Source: Anaerococcus lactolyticus ATCC 51172
GTDB lineage: Bacteria; Bacillota; Clostridia; Tissierellales; Peptoniphilaceae
Assembly: GCF_000156575.1 (NCBI RefSeq)
Contig: NZ_GG666045.1
Coordinates: 88,756 to 152,755, forward strand
Direction: 5' to 3'
Length of the DNA: 64,000 bases
The first letter of the stretch is position 1; each line of letters starts with the position of its first letter. Below are positions 53,528-60,586 of the stretch, piece by piece. The notes below the pieces were generated by a model that was given only the letters and a program-made list of their open reading frames with translations, did not search any database and had not been told where the DNA came from. The translations under genes and the position numbers were made by a program.

Positions 53528-53761
53528 ATGAGCAAAGAAGAATTTTTAGAAAATATAAGAAAGATTATATCGAATAATCAAGAGGTATATGGGATAAAAA
53601 ATGATGATAATCTTAAAGCTATTTCAGTAGTCTTAGGAATTAACTTTAAAAGATGGTCTGACGAGGAAATTTATACATACTTGAAGGGAATGTATGACAT
53701 GATTAATATATTGAATAATCCATGGAATTATTTTGTAGGTGGTAAATATGAAGAAATCTAA
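53528..53761 (+). CDS. Hypothetical protein, 77 residues
   Basis: This acidic, soluble protein begins MSKEEFLENIRKIISNNQ. No family is recognised. The ribosome site is weak (GGAGATAAG at a longer distance). It overlaps the next small gene by 14 bases. Confidence 0.5.
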   Translation: MSKEEFLENIRKIISNNQEVYGIKNDDNLKAISVVLGINFKRWSDEEIYTYLKGMYDMINILNNPWNYFVGGKYEEI

Positions 53762-53879
53762 TAAGAACAAAGAAATTAGAGAATTAATTGAGGAAATATT
53801 AAGTATTAGCACGCTAGGAGAAAAAAATATTTTAATCGGTATGCTTAGGGGATTTCTATGGAACAGAAAAAAAGAGTAG
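53748..53879 (+). CDS. Small hypothetical protein, 43 residues
   Basis: ATG at 53748 overlaps the end of the 77-residue gene, with GTAGGTGG ahead. The product is a basic, helical peptide (KKSNKNKEIRELIEEIL). It ends within a terminator hairpin. Existence is supported by the overlap and ribosome site only. Confidence 0.4.
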   Translation: MKKSNKNKEIRELIEEILSISTLGEKNILIGMLRGFLWNRKKE

Positions 53880-53898
53880 ACATTTTTCTACTCTTTAT
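53868..53898. terminator. Bidirectional terminator between convergent genes
   Basis: AAAGAGTAG and CTACTCTTT pair around ACATTTTT, with A/T runs on either side. It lies between the small plus-strand genes and the end of repressor 2. Confidence 0.8.
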
Positions 53899-54238
53899 CG
53901 ATTAACTGGTCTTTGAAGTGTTGTAAGGCTTTTGAACGAAGGTCTTTATCTAGGCTAAAATAAGCTTTTAATATAGCAAGTTCTAAGGGATCAGCATCTT
54001 TAGTGAGGTCGTCAAGGGGGATTTTATCTGAAGCTATAAACATATCGCCTTCACCTAATCTAAGCCAATTTTCATTAACTTTGTAGGTAGTGCATATAAG
54101 TTTTATCATTTGTTCAGATAGATTATTTCTACCTCTTTCAATATCAGATATAGCAGAACGGCTAACCCCAAGTGGTTCAGCAAACTTTGCACCCGATAAT
54201 TTCAATGTTGTTCTTAATTGTTTTAACCTATTGCTCAT
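53888..54238 (-). CDS. XRE-family repressor 2 of the element
   Basis: The 116-residue paralogue of repressor 1 has a helix-turn-helix (KQLRTTLKLSGAKFAEPLGV and SRSAISDIERG) and the same NENWLRLGEGDMFI segment. I chose the ATG at 54238, with AAGGAGAT ahead. The frame is open 29 codons further up through AT-rich DNA without a ribosome site. It is divergent to its own promoter region and small gene, repeating the layout of module 1. Confidence 0.88.
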   Translation of the reverse strand: MSNRLKQLRTTLKLSGAKFAEPLGVSRSAISDIERGRNNLSEQMIKLICTTYKVNENWLRLGEGDMFIASDKIPLDDLTKDADPLELAILKAYFSLDKDLRSKALQHFKDQLIDKE

Positions 54239-54303
54239 TTTGTATCTCCTTATGAGATTATTATACTTTATAAAAATTATAAATTCAAGAAAAAAGTTCG
54301 TTA

Positions 54304-54366
54304 AAACTACAAAAATACTTGACATATGTAGTAAAACGTCATATAATGTAAGTGTAAACTACAAAA
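54304..54366 (+). promoter_or_regulatory. Rightward promoter with repeated operator, module 2
   Basis: TTGACA (54319-54324) and TATAAT (54342-54347) are 17 bases apart. AAACTACAAAA occurs at 54304-54314 and 54356-54366. An inverted partial copy (TGTAGTAAAA, 54328-54337) lies in the spacer. The spacing relative to the promoter parallels module 1, but the operator sequence differs. Confidence 0.75.
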
Positions 54367-54376
54367 GGAGATAAAA

Positions 54377-54526
54377 ATGGCACAAGTTATAATAGTCTTA
54401 AATAAAGATGAGCTAGAAGAATTTAAAGAATTGTGTAAATATATAAAAGTTCTAAAGATACGAAATAAAGAAAAATTATTAGGTTTTTTAAAGGCTGTTG
54501 AATTTACAGAAGAAATTAATAAATAA
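54377..54526 (+). CDS. Small protein under repressor 2, 49 residues
   Basis: ATG at 54377 follows AAAAGGAG. The product is a short helical protein (MAQVIIVLNKDELEEFKEL at the start). It occupies the same position as the 57-residue gene of module 1, and its beginning is loosely similar. Function unknown. Confidence 0.6.
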   Translation: MAQVIIVLNKDELEEFKELCKYIKVLKIRNKEKLLGFLKAVEFTEEINK

Positions 54527-54651
54527 GACATACAAATAAGCTTCAAATTAAATTCTAAGAGCATTTTATAAATAATCCATATAATTGTACTAAAAAACAT
54601 TATTAATGCTTATAGACCTATTTAAAAAGCTTTATGAGGAATGGAGAAAGA

Positions 54652-54867
54652 ATGTTAAAGTGTAAAAAATGTGGAAACACAAAAGAATTTTACTTAAAAG
54701 AAAAGTTTTCAGGAGAAACAGAAATAGTGATCGACAATCATGGAGAACAACTAGATTGTAACTGTGACATTTATGATTCTGCGACTTATAAACTAAAAAG
54801 CATTTATTATTTTTGCAGGAAATGTGATGCTAAAGTAGCAAAAATTCCAGAAGATAAGAGGTATTGA
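54652..54867 (+). CDS. Small zinc-ribbon protein
   Basis: The 71-residue protein has CKKCGN near the start and CRKC near the end plus a C-x-C pair in the middle (CNCD), a likely zinc-binding fold. I chose the ATG at 54652, 5-6 bases after GGAG. An ATG at 54634 is also in frame. Its stop overlaps the next frame. Function unknown; it is part of the element's early region. Confidence 0.55.
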   Translation: MLKCKKCGNTKEFYLKEKFSGETEIVIDNHGEQLDCNCDIYDSATYKLKSIYYFCRKCDAKVAKIPEDKRY

Positions 54868-54875
54868 AAATTAGA

Positions 54876-55175
54876 ATGAAAATATCTGATGCAGTAATTG
54901 GTATGATAGAAAATAATAAATTTGTTTCATTTTTTGAAGATGATGAAATAATCATAATTCCAAGATTAGACCATGACTTTTGTCATGAAGTGCTGAAATA
55001 TGCAAATAAAAAAGAATCAAAAGGTACAGGTTGGCACAGGAGAGAGCTTGAATGTAATAGAGTGTCACAAGCTCTAGAAAATGACAATAGATTTGAGAAA
55101 TTTATTCATATTACAGGTAGAAAAGCATATAGGTATTTAGGAAATTGCAGGGGGAATCATGGAAATAAAAAATAA
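54876..55175 (+). CDS. Hypothetical protein of the element, 99 residues
   Basis: This soluble protein has a basic second half (ESKGTGWHRRELECNRVSQA). No family is recognised. The start is uncertain: ATG at 54876 or TTG at 54864, which overlaps the upstream stop. It overlaps the excisionase-like gene by 17 bases. Confidence 0.5.
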   Translation: MKISDAVIGMIENNKFVSFFEDDEIIIIPRLDHDFCHEVLKYANKKESKGTGWHRRELECNRVSQALENDNRFEKFIHITGRKAYRYLGNCRGNHGNKK

Positions 55176-55368
55176 AATACCAAGAGTTAAAAAAGACATA
55201 GAAAAGGACTTTTTAAAGTTGTCGGAACTTAGAGAGTACCTGGGTTGTGGGAATGAAACAATATATAAAATGTGTGAGAATGGATTGCCTAGATACCAGC
55301 CTTATGGAAACACTATTTTATACTACAAGCAAGACGTTATCGATTTTATCTTGAAGCACGAATTATAA
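55159..55368 (+). CDS. Excisionase-like helix-turn-helix protein
   Basis: The 69-residue protein has a MerR/Xis-type DNA-binding fold: LKLSELREYLGCGNETIYKM, then PRYQPYGNTILYYKQDVIDFI. Such proteins (helix-turn-helix_17 family) direct the integrase toward excision. It lies 3 kb from the integrase gene, just before repA. AGGGGGAAT precedes the ATG. Confidence 0.75.
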   Translation: MEIKNKIPRVKKDIEKDFLKLSELREYLGCGNETIYKMCENGLPRYQPYGNTILYYKQDVIDFILKHEL

Positions 55369-55383
55369 GAAAGAAAGGCTATC

Positions 55384-56337
55384 ATGTTTGATTATTATTA
55401 CAGGGAAGAAGCAGAGCAATTTTCATTTATAAGAATCCCGAAGCAACTTTTTACTGATCCAGAATTTTCAGATCTATCAACAGATGCAAAATTGGTGTAT
55501 GGATTGTTATTAGATAGAATGAGTTTATCTAGGAAAAATGATTGGTTTGATGAAGATAATAGAGTTTTTATTGTGTTTTCTATCGAGGACATCGCAAACA
55601 CACTGAATTATAGTAAGAATAAATCTGTTAAAATTTTACAAGAATTAGACACAGAAATCGGAGTTGGATTGATTGAGAAGAAAAGATTGGGTTTAGGAAA
55701 ACCAAATATTATTTACGTAAAAAATTTCATTAAGAGTGAAAATATAGTAGGAGAAATATCGAAAAACAGCCTTGAAATGTTGAAATCTTCAAGAATACCA
55801 AAAAATCAAATTCAAGAATACCAAAATATCAAATTCAAGAATACCAAAAAATCAAATTCAAGAATACCAAAATATCAAATTCAAGAATACCAAAAAATGG
55901 TATCTAATAATACTAATATTAATAAGACTGATTATAATAAGACTAATAATATGGGTGACGATGATGAAGAAGAAACTAAAAATCTACAGCAATTCATTGA
56001 CTGTTGGAACGGTCTACCAGATGAGATAAATAAAATATTAGCCTGTAACCAAAGTAGGATTGATAATATAAATAATTTAATAAATAAATTTGGCATAGAA
56101 CTAGTATGTAAGGCGATAAACTCTATTTCAGTTACAGATTTCTTGCTAGGCAAAAAAACAACTTGGAAAATCAACATAGATTGGTTCTGTGACGAAGACA
56201 ATTTTGTCAAGGTGCTTGAAGGTTATTATCAAGATCAGACAAAATCAAAGAATGATTGTTCAAGAAATACCAAATCTATAACAGATATAGCTAGAGCTAG
56301 AAGATTAAAAAGGCTAGCTGAAAGTACTAACAATTAA
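55384..56337 (+). CDS. repA: Replication initiator, RepA_N family
   Basis: The 317-residue protein has the RepA N-terminal winged helix (about 10-120: FSFIRIPKQLF, LSTDAKLVYGLLLDRMSLS, FSIEDIANTLNYSKNKSV). The central part (about 133-172) is translated from 23-base tandem repeats that are probably the replication origin. The C-terminal domain is less conserved. RepA_N proteins drive theta replication of many Firmicute plasmids and also occur in integrative elements. AAGAAAGG precedes the ATG. Confidence 0.85.
   Translation: MFDYYYREEAEQFSFIRIPKQLFTDPEFSDLSTDAKLVYGLLLDRMSLSRKNDWFDEDNRVFIVFSIEDIANTLNYSKNKSVKILQELDTEIGVGLIEKKRLGLGKPNIIYVKNFIKSENIVGEISKNSLEMLKSSRIPKNQIQEYQNIKFKNTKKSNSRIPKYQIQEYQKMVSNNTNINKTDYNKTNNMGDDDEEETKNLQQFIDCWNGLPDEINKILACNQSRIDNINNLINKFGIELVCKAINSISVTDFLLGKKTTWKINIDWFCDEDNFVKVLEGYYQDQTKSKNDCSRNTKSITDIARARRLKRLAESTNN
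55789..55898 (+). repeat. 23-bp tandem iterons inside repA
   Basis: There are four complete 23-base units starting at 55789, 55812, 55835 and 55858, and a partial fifth from 55881. Units alternate between TCAAGAATACCAAAAAATC and TCAAGAATACCAAAATATC, each followed by AAAT. Since 23 is not a multiple of 3, the repeats are read in all three frames, which argues that the DNA, not the protein, is selected. RepA_N plasmids carry their origin at this place. Confidence 0.9.
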
Positions 56338-56348
56338 GGAGATTGGTT

Positions 56349-56609
56349 ATGCTAAACTTAACATACGAAGATATAAGCGAGTGTATATTAATCACAAATA
56401 TGATAGTGGACTTCAAAATTACAAATTTTAAAGACTTAATTATATATTGCATAGATGAGTTTGAAAAAGATTTTAATAAGAATAGTCATAATACTCCAAT
56501 GATTGAAACAGTTATAAAAAACCCTGAATACTTCAAAATATTTATTGACTCTAATAACAAAAAATTATCGGCTAATCTTATTGGTCATAACATGGTGCAA
56601 AATGTATAA
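56349..56609 (+). CDS. Hypothetical protein of the element, 86 residues
   Basis: This soluble, acidic protein begins MLNLTYEDISECILITNMIV. I chose the ATG at 56349 (AAGGAG ends 6 bases ahead); a TTG at 56343 lies too close to that site. It is probably co-transcribed with repA. No known family. Confidence 0.55.
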   Translation: MLNLTYEDISECILITNMIVDFKITNFKDLIIYCIDEFEKDFNKNSHNTPMIETVIKNPEYFKIFIDSNNKKLSANLIGHNMVQNV

Positions 56610-56674
56610 GCTCATAATTATGATAAAAGATTGCAAAATAAACGCTAGTAATTTAGTAAATTCAAGTGAAGATA

Positions 56675-56691
56675 TTATTGCAATGTGATAA
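56675..56691. promoter_or_regulatory. TGATAA-type dyad before the membrane J-protein gene
   Basis: TTATTG-CAATG-TGATAA, 31 bases before the gene at 56722. TAAAAT overlapping its right end could be the -10 box, so the site may cover the promoter. Confidence 0.5.
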
Positions 56692-56721
56692 AATATCTAT
56701 AGTAATAAAAAGGAGAGAGTT

Positions 56722-57441
56722 ATGATAATATTTTTAATGGTATTGGGCATAATTTTTGCAATCTTATCTGTAGGTGTTGTTTTTATACCGTATTTTGCTT
56801 TACTTATATTCGGCATGGACTTCGTGGTTGTATTTTTACTTCCAGGAGCTATAAATAATTATTTTGGGAATAAAGTTGTACCTGATAATTTTTTCTTAAA
56901 CTTAATAATTGTGATTATATATCTAGGAATGACCTTGTATTTATTAAGCAAAAACAAAAAAGTATATTTTTTTGTAGTATCAGCTATAGCGTTTTTAATG
57001 TATGCTGGTGGACTACAAAATAAAACACTACCAATATGGATTATGACAATAATGTATCTAGCATTTATACTCTCAAGATTAGTAGTAGCTTTTGGATTCA
57101 AAATGTTATCTAGAAGACCAGTAGATAAAGAATCGGATAATGAGAGTGATGATTTTTATGAATCTAGTCAAGGTGAATATGCACACGACAAGAAATCAAA
57201 CAATAATATTCAAAATGGAATTTCTGAATTTAAAGACAATTTTGAGTCAGCCTGTGATATGCTAAACTTGTCGTATAATTGCTCGTTTACTGATGTAAAG
57301 GACAATTACAGAGTGTTTGCTAAGCAATATCACCCCGACATAAACAAGGACGATTCGTCCACAAGAAAGCTTCAAAAAATCAATGAAGCATACAATTTTT
57401 TAACCGAAGATAATATTGAGACATATCAAAAATTAAAATAA
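56722..57441 (+). CDS. Membrane-anchored J-domain protein
   Basis: The 239-residue protein has four to five N-terminal helices (about 2-25, 28-45, 60-78, 82-97 and 105-125), an acidic linker (about 133-170), and a C-terminal J domain (about 175-239) with DMLNLSYNCSFTDVKDNYRV and the HPD motif in QYHPDINKDD. It would recruit DnaK to the membrane. It is the first gene of the element's envelope block. Confidence 0.8.
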   Translation: MIIFLMVLGIIFAILSVGVVFIPYFALLIFGMDFVVVFLLPGAINNYFGNKVVPDNFFLNLIIVIIYLGMTLYLLSKNKKVYFFVVSAIAFLMYAGGLQNKTLPIWIMTIMYLAFILSRLVVAFGFKMLSRRPVDKESDNESDDFYESSQGEYAHDKKSNNNIQNGISEFKDNFESACDMLNLSYNCSFTDVKDNYRVFAKQYHPDINKDDSSTRKLQKINEAYNFLTEDNIETYQKLK

Positions 57442-57453
57442 AAAGGAGTAATT

Positions 57454-58311
57454 ATGAAAAAAATACTAAGAAAACTAGCTTTAGCTTTCGTGATCCTAGT
57501 TAGCATTACAAGTGTATCAGCAGCAGAAGAAAGTAAAGACAGTAGTCACCCAGAACTTGAAGAATGGCAAAGATATAATGATTCCCTGGTACGTTTTGGG
57601 CAACAGTATCAAAATGAATCGAACTATATTGGAAAGATAAACGAAGTTAGTGAACTTAAAGTAATGCCTGAAGAAGATATTAAAAAAGCAGAAAGAGGAA
57701 ATGTTAAAGTTAATGTCAAAACTTTCAAACCTGGTACTAAAGTTGAACTTGTTTTAGGTAAACAAGGAACAAATTATGGTTTATGCCTCGTGTGTGAAGG
57801 TGAATCATTCGAGCAAGAAATACCTGTAGGCAACTATTCATTTATTGATGCAAGATTTGTTGATTCTGAAGGTAGAAGATATTTATATTCGTACGTTGCT
57901 AAGCCTGTGATTTTCAAGGTAAACAAGGGCGAAACAACAGAAGTCGATATATCGATGGTAGGCGAAAAAAATATGATTTATGATCCTTCAATTGAACAGA
58001 CTAAGCAAGAACAAATAGAAGCAGCTGACGCCAAGAAAAAAGCCGATGAAGAAACTATTGCAAAAGGTGAATTAACCGAAGAAGAACAATATTTAATGGC
58101 AAGCAATCTAGATTTTGCTTTAGCAAATTTTGATCAATTATCAGAAAGAGAAAAGAATTATTTAAGAGAACACGCTGATGAGTTTGGAATCAAAGTACCA
58201 GGAGCTAAAGGTAGTGGATTAGTTAAAGTTCTAAAAACACTAGCATTTGCTGCTGTAATAGCTTTAGCTGCTATCGTAGGCTATAAAAAATATCAAGAAA
58301 AAAATAAATAG
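57454..58311 (+). CDS. Secreted single-pass protein A (paralogue of the 58493 gene)
   Basis: The 285-residue protein has a signal peptide (about 1-24, ending TSVSAAEE), an outside beta-rich domain with GNVKVNVKTF, IPVGNYSFIDARFVDSEG and FKVNKGETTEVDISMVG, a charged helix, and a C-terminal membrane helix with basic end (about 262-285). No LPxTG motif. The domain order matches the protein encoded at 58493. I do not recognise the family. AAGGAG precedes the ATG, 12 bases after the J-protein gene. Confidence 0.65.
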   Translation: MKKILRKLALAFVILVSITSVSAAEESKDSSHPELEEWQRYNDSLVRFGQQYQNESNYIGKINEVSELKVMPEEDIKKAERGNVKVNVKTFKPGTKVELVLGKQGTNYGLCLVCEGESFEQEIPVGNYSFIDARFVDSEGRRYLYSYVAKPVIFKVNKGETTEVDISMVGEKNMIYDPSIEQTKQEQIEAADAKKKADEETIAKGELTEEEQYLMASNLDFALANFDQLSEREKNYLREHADEFGIKVPGAKGSGLVKVLKTLAFAAVIALAAIVGYKKYQEKNK

Positions 58312-58314
58312 AAG

Positions 58315-58347
58315 CACGCCTGACTAGATCAGGCGTTTTGTTTTGAC
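58315..58347 (+). terminator. Terminator after protein A
   Basis: ACGCCTGA and TCAGGCGT pair around CTAGA, followed by TTTGTTTT. Confidence 0.88.
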
Positions 58348-58352
58348 TGCAA

Positions 58353-58369
58353 TTATCACGAAATGATAA
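58353..58369. promoter_or_regulatory. Perfect TTATCA-N5-TGATAA dyad
   Basis: TTATCA-CGAAA-TGATAA has exact half-sites. It lies just upstream of the promoter at 58386, in operator position. Confidence 0.6.
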
Positions 58370-58385
58370 ATAATTAATAAAACGC

Positions 58386-58413
58386 TTGACATATTATTAT
58401 ATTATGATAAAAT
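58386..58413 (+). promoter_or_regulatory. Promoter of the 58493 operon, overlapping a second dyad
   Basis: TTGACA (58386-58391) and TAAAAT (58408-58413) are 16 bases apart. A dyad TTATTA-TATTA-TGATAA (58394-58410) fills the spacer and touches the -10 box, so binding there would block transcription. Confidence 0.65.
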
Positions 58414-58492
58414 ATAAGTGTAAGAAAAATTATTATCAAATGCTAATAAAGTTTGAAATAAAACTTTAGCTAAGATAAACAGGAGGTGCTAA

Positions 58493-59290
58493 ATAAAAAA
58501 AATATTGTTAGCAGCTATTATAGCTAGTAATTTGCTAAATTCTATGACTGTCAATGCAAGTGCTGACAGTCAGATAATGGTCAAGGAAATTAAAAACAAA
58601 GCCGAAATCGCAGAGTTAGCAAAAAACAAAAAAAATAATGGCAGCTGGTATGTGTTAAGCAAAGATGGAGAAACTAAATATTTCTACATAACTGACAAAG
58701 GAGAAGTTGAAATACACGATAAAGATCCTAATCAGCAAGCATCAGACGAGTATGGCAATTTAGAAAAAGGGAATGTGAACATAAAAGTTGGTGGACAGAT
58801 AGGATACCAAAGTTTAATAGTCAATTTAAAAACAAAAACAGGTGAACATTTACCGATTGATCTTAATGGAGCTGAAATAAAAGCTGTCATACCATTGGGC
58901 GAGTATGAAATAGATAGCGTAAGCATCGTAGATAAAAACGGTTACATGAAAGACACTAAATATGATGTTGATAAACAATATTTCAAAGTTGAAAAAGGAA
59001 AAGACTATAATTTAGATATAAAAATAACTGGATTAGTTGATATTGAAAACAAATCAATAGACGATTTAGTGGGAGAAGAAGAAACGAACAAAAAAAAGGA
59101 GTTGAAAGCTAATAATCAGAGAACAAGCGATTACAACGAATTAAGAAACACTGAAAAAGATAAGAAAGCGAACAAATCAAAATACTCAAATTTTAAATAT
59201 ATAACAACTGGAGTCACTTTACTAATATTATCTGTAATTAGCTTTTTAAGCCTAAGAAAAAGAAAGATTAAGGGTGACTATGATGATTAG
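58493..59290 (+). CDS. Secreted single-pass protein B with an apparent ATA start
   Basis: The 265-residue protein has a signal peptide, an outside domain like that of protein A (GNVNIKVGGQIGYQSL, IPLGEYEIDSVSIVDKNG, FKVEKGKDYNLDIKITG), a Lys-rich linker and a C-terminal membrane helix (about 238-256). An in-frame TAA lies at 58490. The first codon is then ATA at 58493, 6 bases after AGGAGG, and gives (I/M)KKILLAAIIASNLL, a textbook signal peptide. TTG at 58505 is the next possible start but would lose the Lys pair and lie 18 bases from AGGAGG. Confidence 0.6.
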   Translation: MKKILLAAIIASNLLNSMTVNASADSQIMVKEIKNKAEIAELAKNKKNNGSWYVLSKDGETKYFYITDKGEVEIHDKDPNQQASDEYGNLEKGNVNIKVGGQIGYQSLIVNLKTKTGEHLPIDLNGAEIKAVIPLGEYEIDSVSIVDKNGYMKDTKYDVDKQYFKVEKGKDYNLDIKITGLVDIENKSIDDLVGEEETNKKKELKANNQRTSDYNELRNTEKDKKANKSKYSNFKYITTGVTLLILSVISFLSLRKRKIKGDYDD

Positions 59291-60284
59291 AGAGTATTTG
59301 GACAGGTTCTTGTATCATATTGAGCAGCCTTGTGATATACCCTTCATAAACAAAAGGATAAGGTTCAAATACGTTTACACAATAATTTTAATCCTGTTTA
59401 TGCTTTTGGTTATAATCTTTAGTGTAAAAAGCAGCTTAGATGCAAGCAGACAAGAAAAAATAGATAAAGAGTTTGCTATTGCAGAAGCCATGAACAAGAA
59501 AGAAGAACAAAAAGAAGACAGTATTGAAGAACCTGAAGAAACAAACCTTAATGACTATGAAAATAGGGATAAAATTAAGGAAGACAACCTAAACGCTGTA
59601 GATTTAAACAAGCTTACAGAAGAGGAAAGAAAGAAAAGGTCAGCTGGTTTAGAAGACAACGATTTTATTAAAAATAAAAATAACGAGATCAACGATGAAG
59701 AAATAACCAATAATTCAAATCGAAATCAGCAAGAGTTGAAAAAAAGGTATGAAGAACAAACCAGAGCTATAGAAGTTAACAACAACTCTGATAACAACAG
59801 AATTATACCAGCCAACTATGGCAATTCAGACACATTTAATGCTGAATATAAAGAGAATATGGAGTTTAAATCTAGACTAGATAAACTTGAAAAAGAGGTT
59901 AATAATCTAGGCGTTGATGCCGATAAAGAGAAAATTGAATCTAAACAAAAAGAACTTGAAGATTTAACTAAAGAAATAAAAAATCAAAAAGAAATTATAG
60001 AAAAGTTAGGTCAGTCAATCGAAAGTTTCAAAAGCAAAGAACAAAGCTACAAAATGCTAGTATTAAGCAGCAAAAATATTCTGCTACTAAATGATAAGGA
60101 TAGCTATTTAGTTACAAAAACTGACGAAAATATTGATTTGATAACCTATATTAAATTAGTATCAGATTTTCTAGATGATAAAATCAAACAGGATCAATCT
60201 AAATTTAAAATAGAAAAGATTGATGAATCTGACTGTAAAGATGTGATTTACAAACTTGATAAGGCAGGTGTTGATTTATGGTAA
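59280..60284 (+). CDS. Membrane-anchored coiled-coil protein
   Basis: The 334-residue protein has a short cytoplasmic start, one membrane helix (about 27-48), a long acidic, Asn/Lys/Glu-rich disordered stretch (about 60-185), a coiled coil (about 195-255), and a C-terminal globular part. I do not recognise the family. I chose the ATG at 59280, 5 bases after AAGGGTG. It overlaps protein B by 11 bases and the next gene by 7. Confidence 0.6.
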   Translation: MMIREYLDRFLYHIEQPCDIPFINKRIRFKYVYTIILILFMLLVIIFSVKSSLDASRQEKIDKEFAIAEAMNKKEEQKEDSIEEPEETNLNDYENRDKIKEDNLNAVDLNKLTEEERKKRSAGLEDNDFIKNKNNEINDEEITNNSNRNQQELKKRYEEQTRAIEVNNNSDNNRIIPANYGNSDTFNAEYKENMEFKSRLDKLEKEVNNLGVDADKEKIESKQKELEDLTKEIKNQKEIIEKLGQSIESFKSKEQSYKMLVLSSKNILLLNDKDSYLVTKTDENIDLITYIKLVSDFLDDKIKQDQSKFKIEKIDESDCKDVIYKLDKAGVDLW

Positions 60285-60586
60285 AAAGTAATGTGTTATC
60301 TGCTAAAGAGCTAGAAAACTTAGAAGCAAAAGAACTAAAAGCATTAGAAAATTTAGAAAAAAAGCGTGAAGATTTAAGCAAAAAGGAAGCTGCTTTAAGC
60401 AAGGCTAAAGAAAGTTTGAAAAAAGCTGAAGTAGACTATGACATAGCAAGTGCTAACAAAATGTTAGGACTTATGAGCGTTTTTACAGAGGAACAAAGGC
60501 TTGATATAGTTGAATCAGCTAAATTACAAATCCATAGCAATGAAGGAGTTACAAATGATGAAGATAAAGAAACTCCTCAAAGTTAG
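60278..60586 (+). CDS. Small coiled-coil protein
   Basis: The 102-residue protein is almost entirely a coiled coil (about 8-65, AKELENLEAKELKALENLEK and on). It has no signal peptide. It overlaps its neighbours on both sides (7 and 32 bases), so it is part of one operon and may bind the coiled-coil membrane protein before it. Confidence 0.6.
   Translation: MVKSNVLSAKELENLEAKELKALENLEKKREDLSKKEAALSKAKESLKKAEVDYDIASANKMLGLMSVFTEEQRLDIVESAKLQIHSNEGVTNDEDKETPQS

Noticed and set aside
55789..55898. Possible CRISPR array because of regular short repeats
   Set aside because: Repeats are head-to-tail without spacers, lie inside repA and fit replication iterons.
57945..57965. TCGATATATCGA palindrome as another PadR operator
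   Set aside because: It lies in the coding region of protein A, lacks the N3 spacing of the PadR sites and is far from any promoter.
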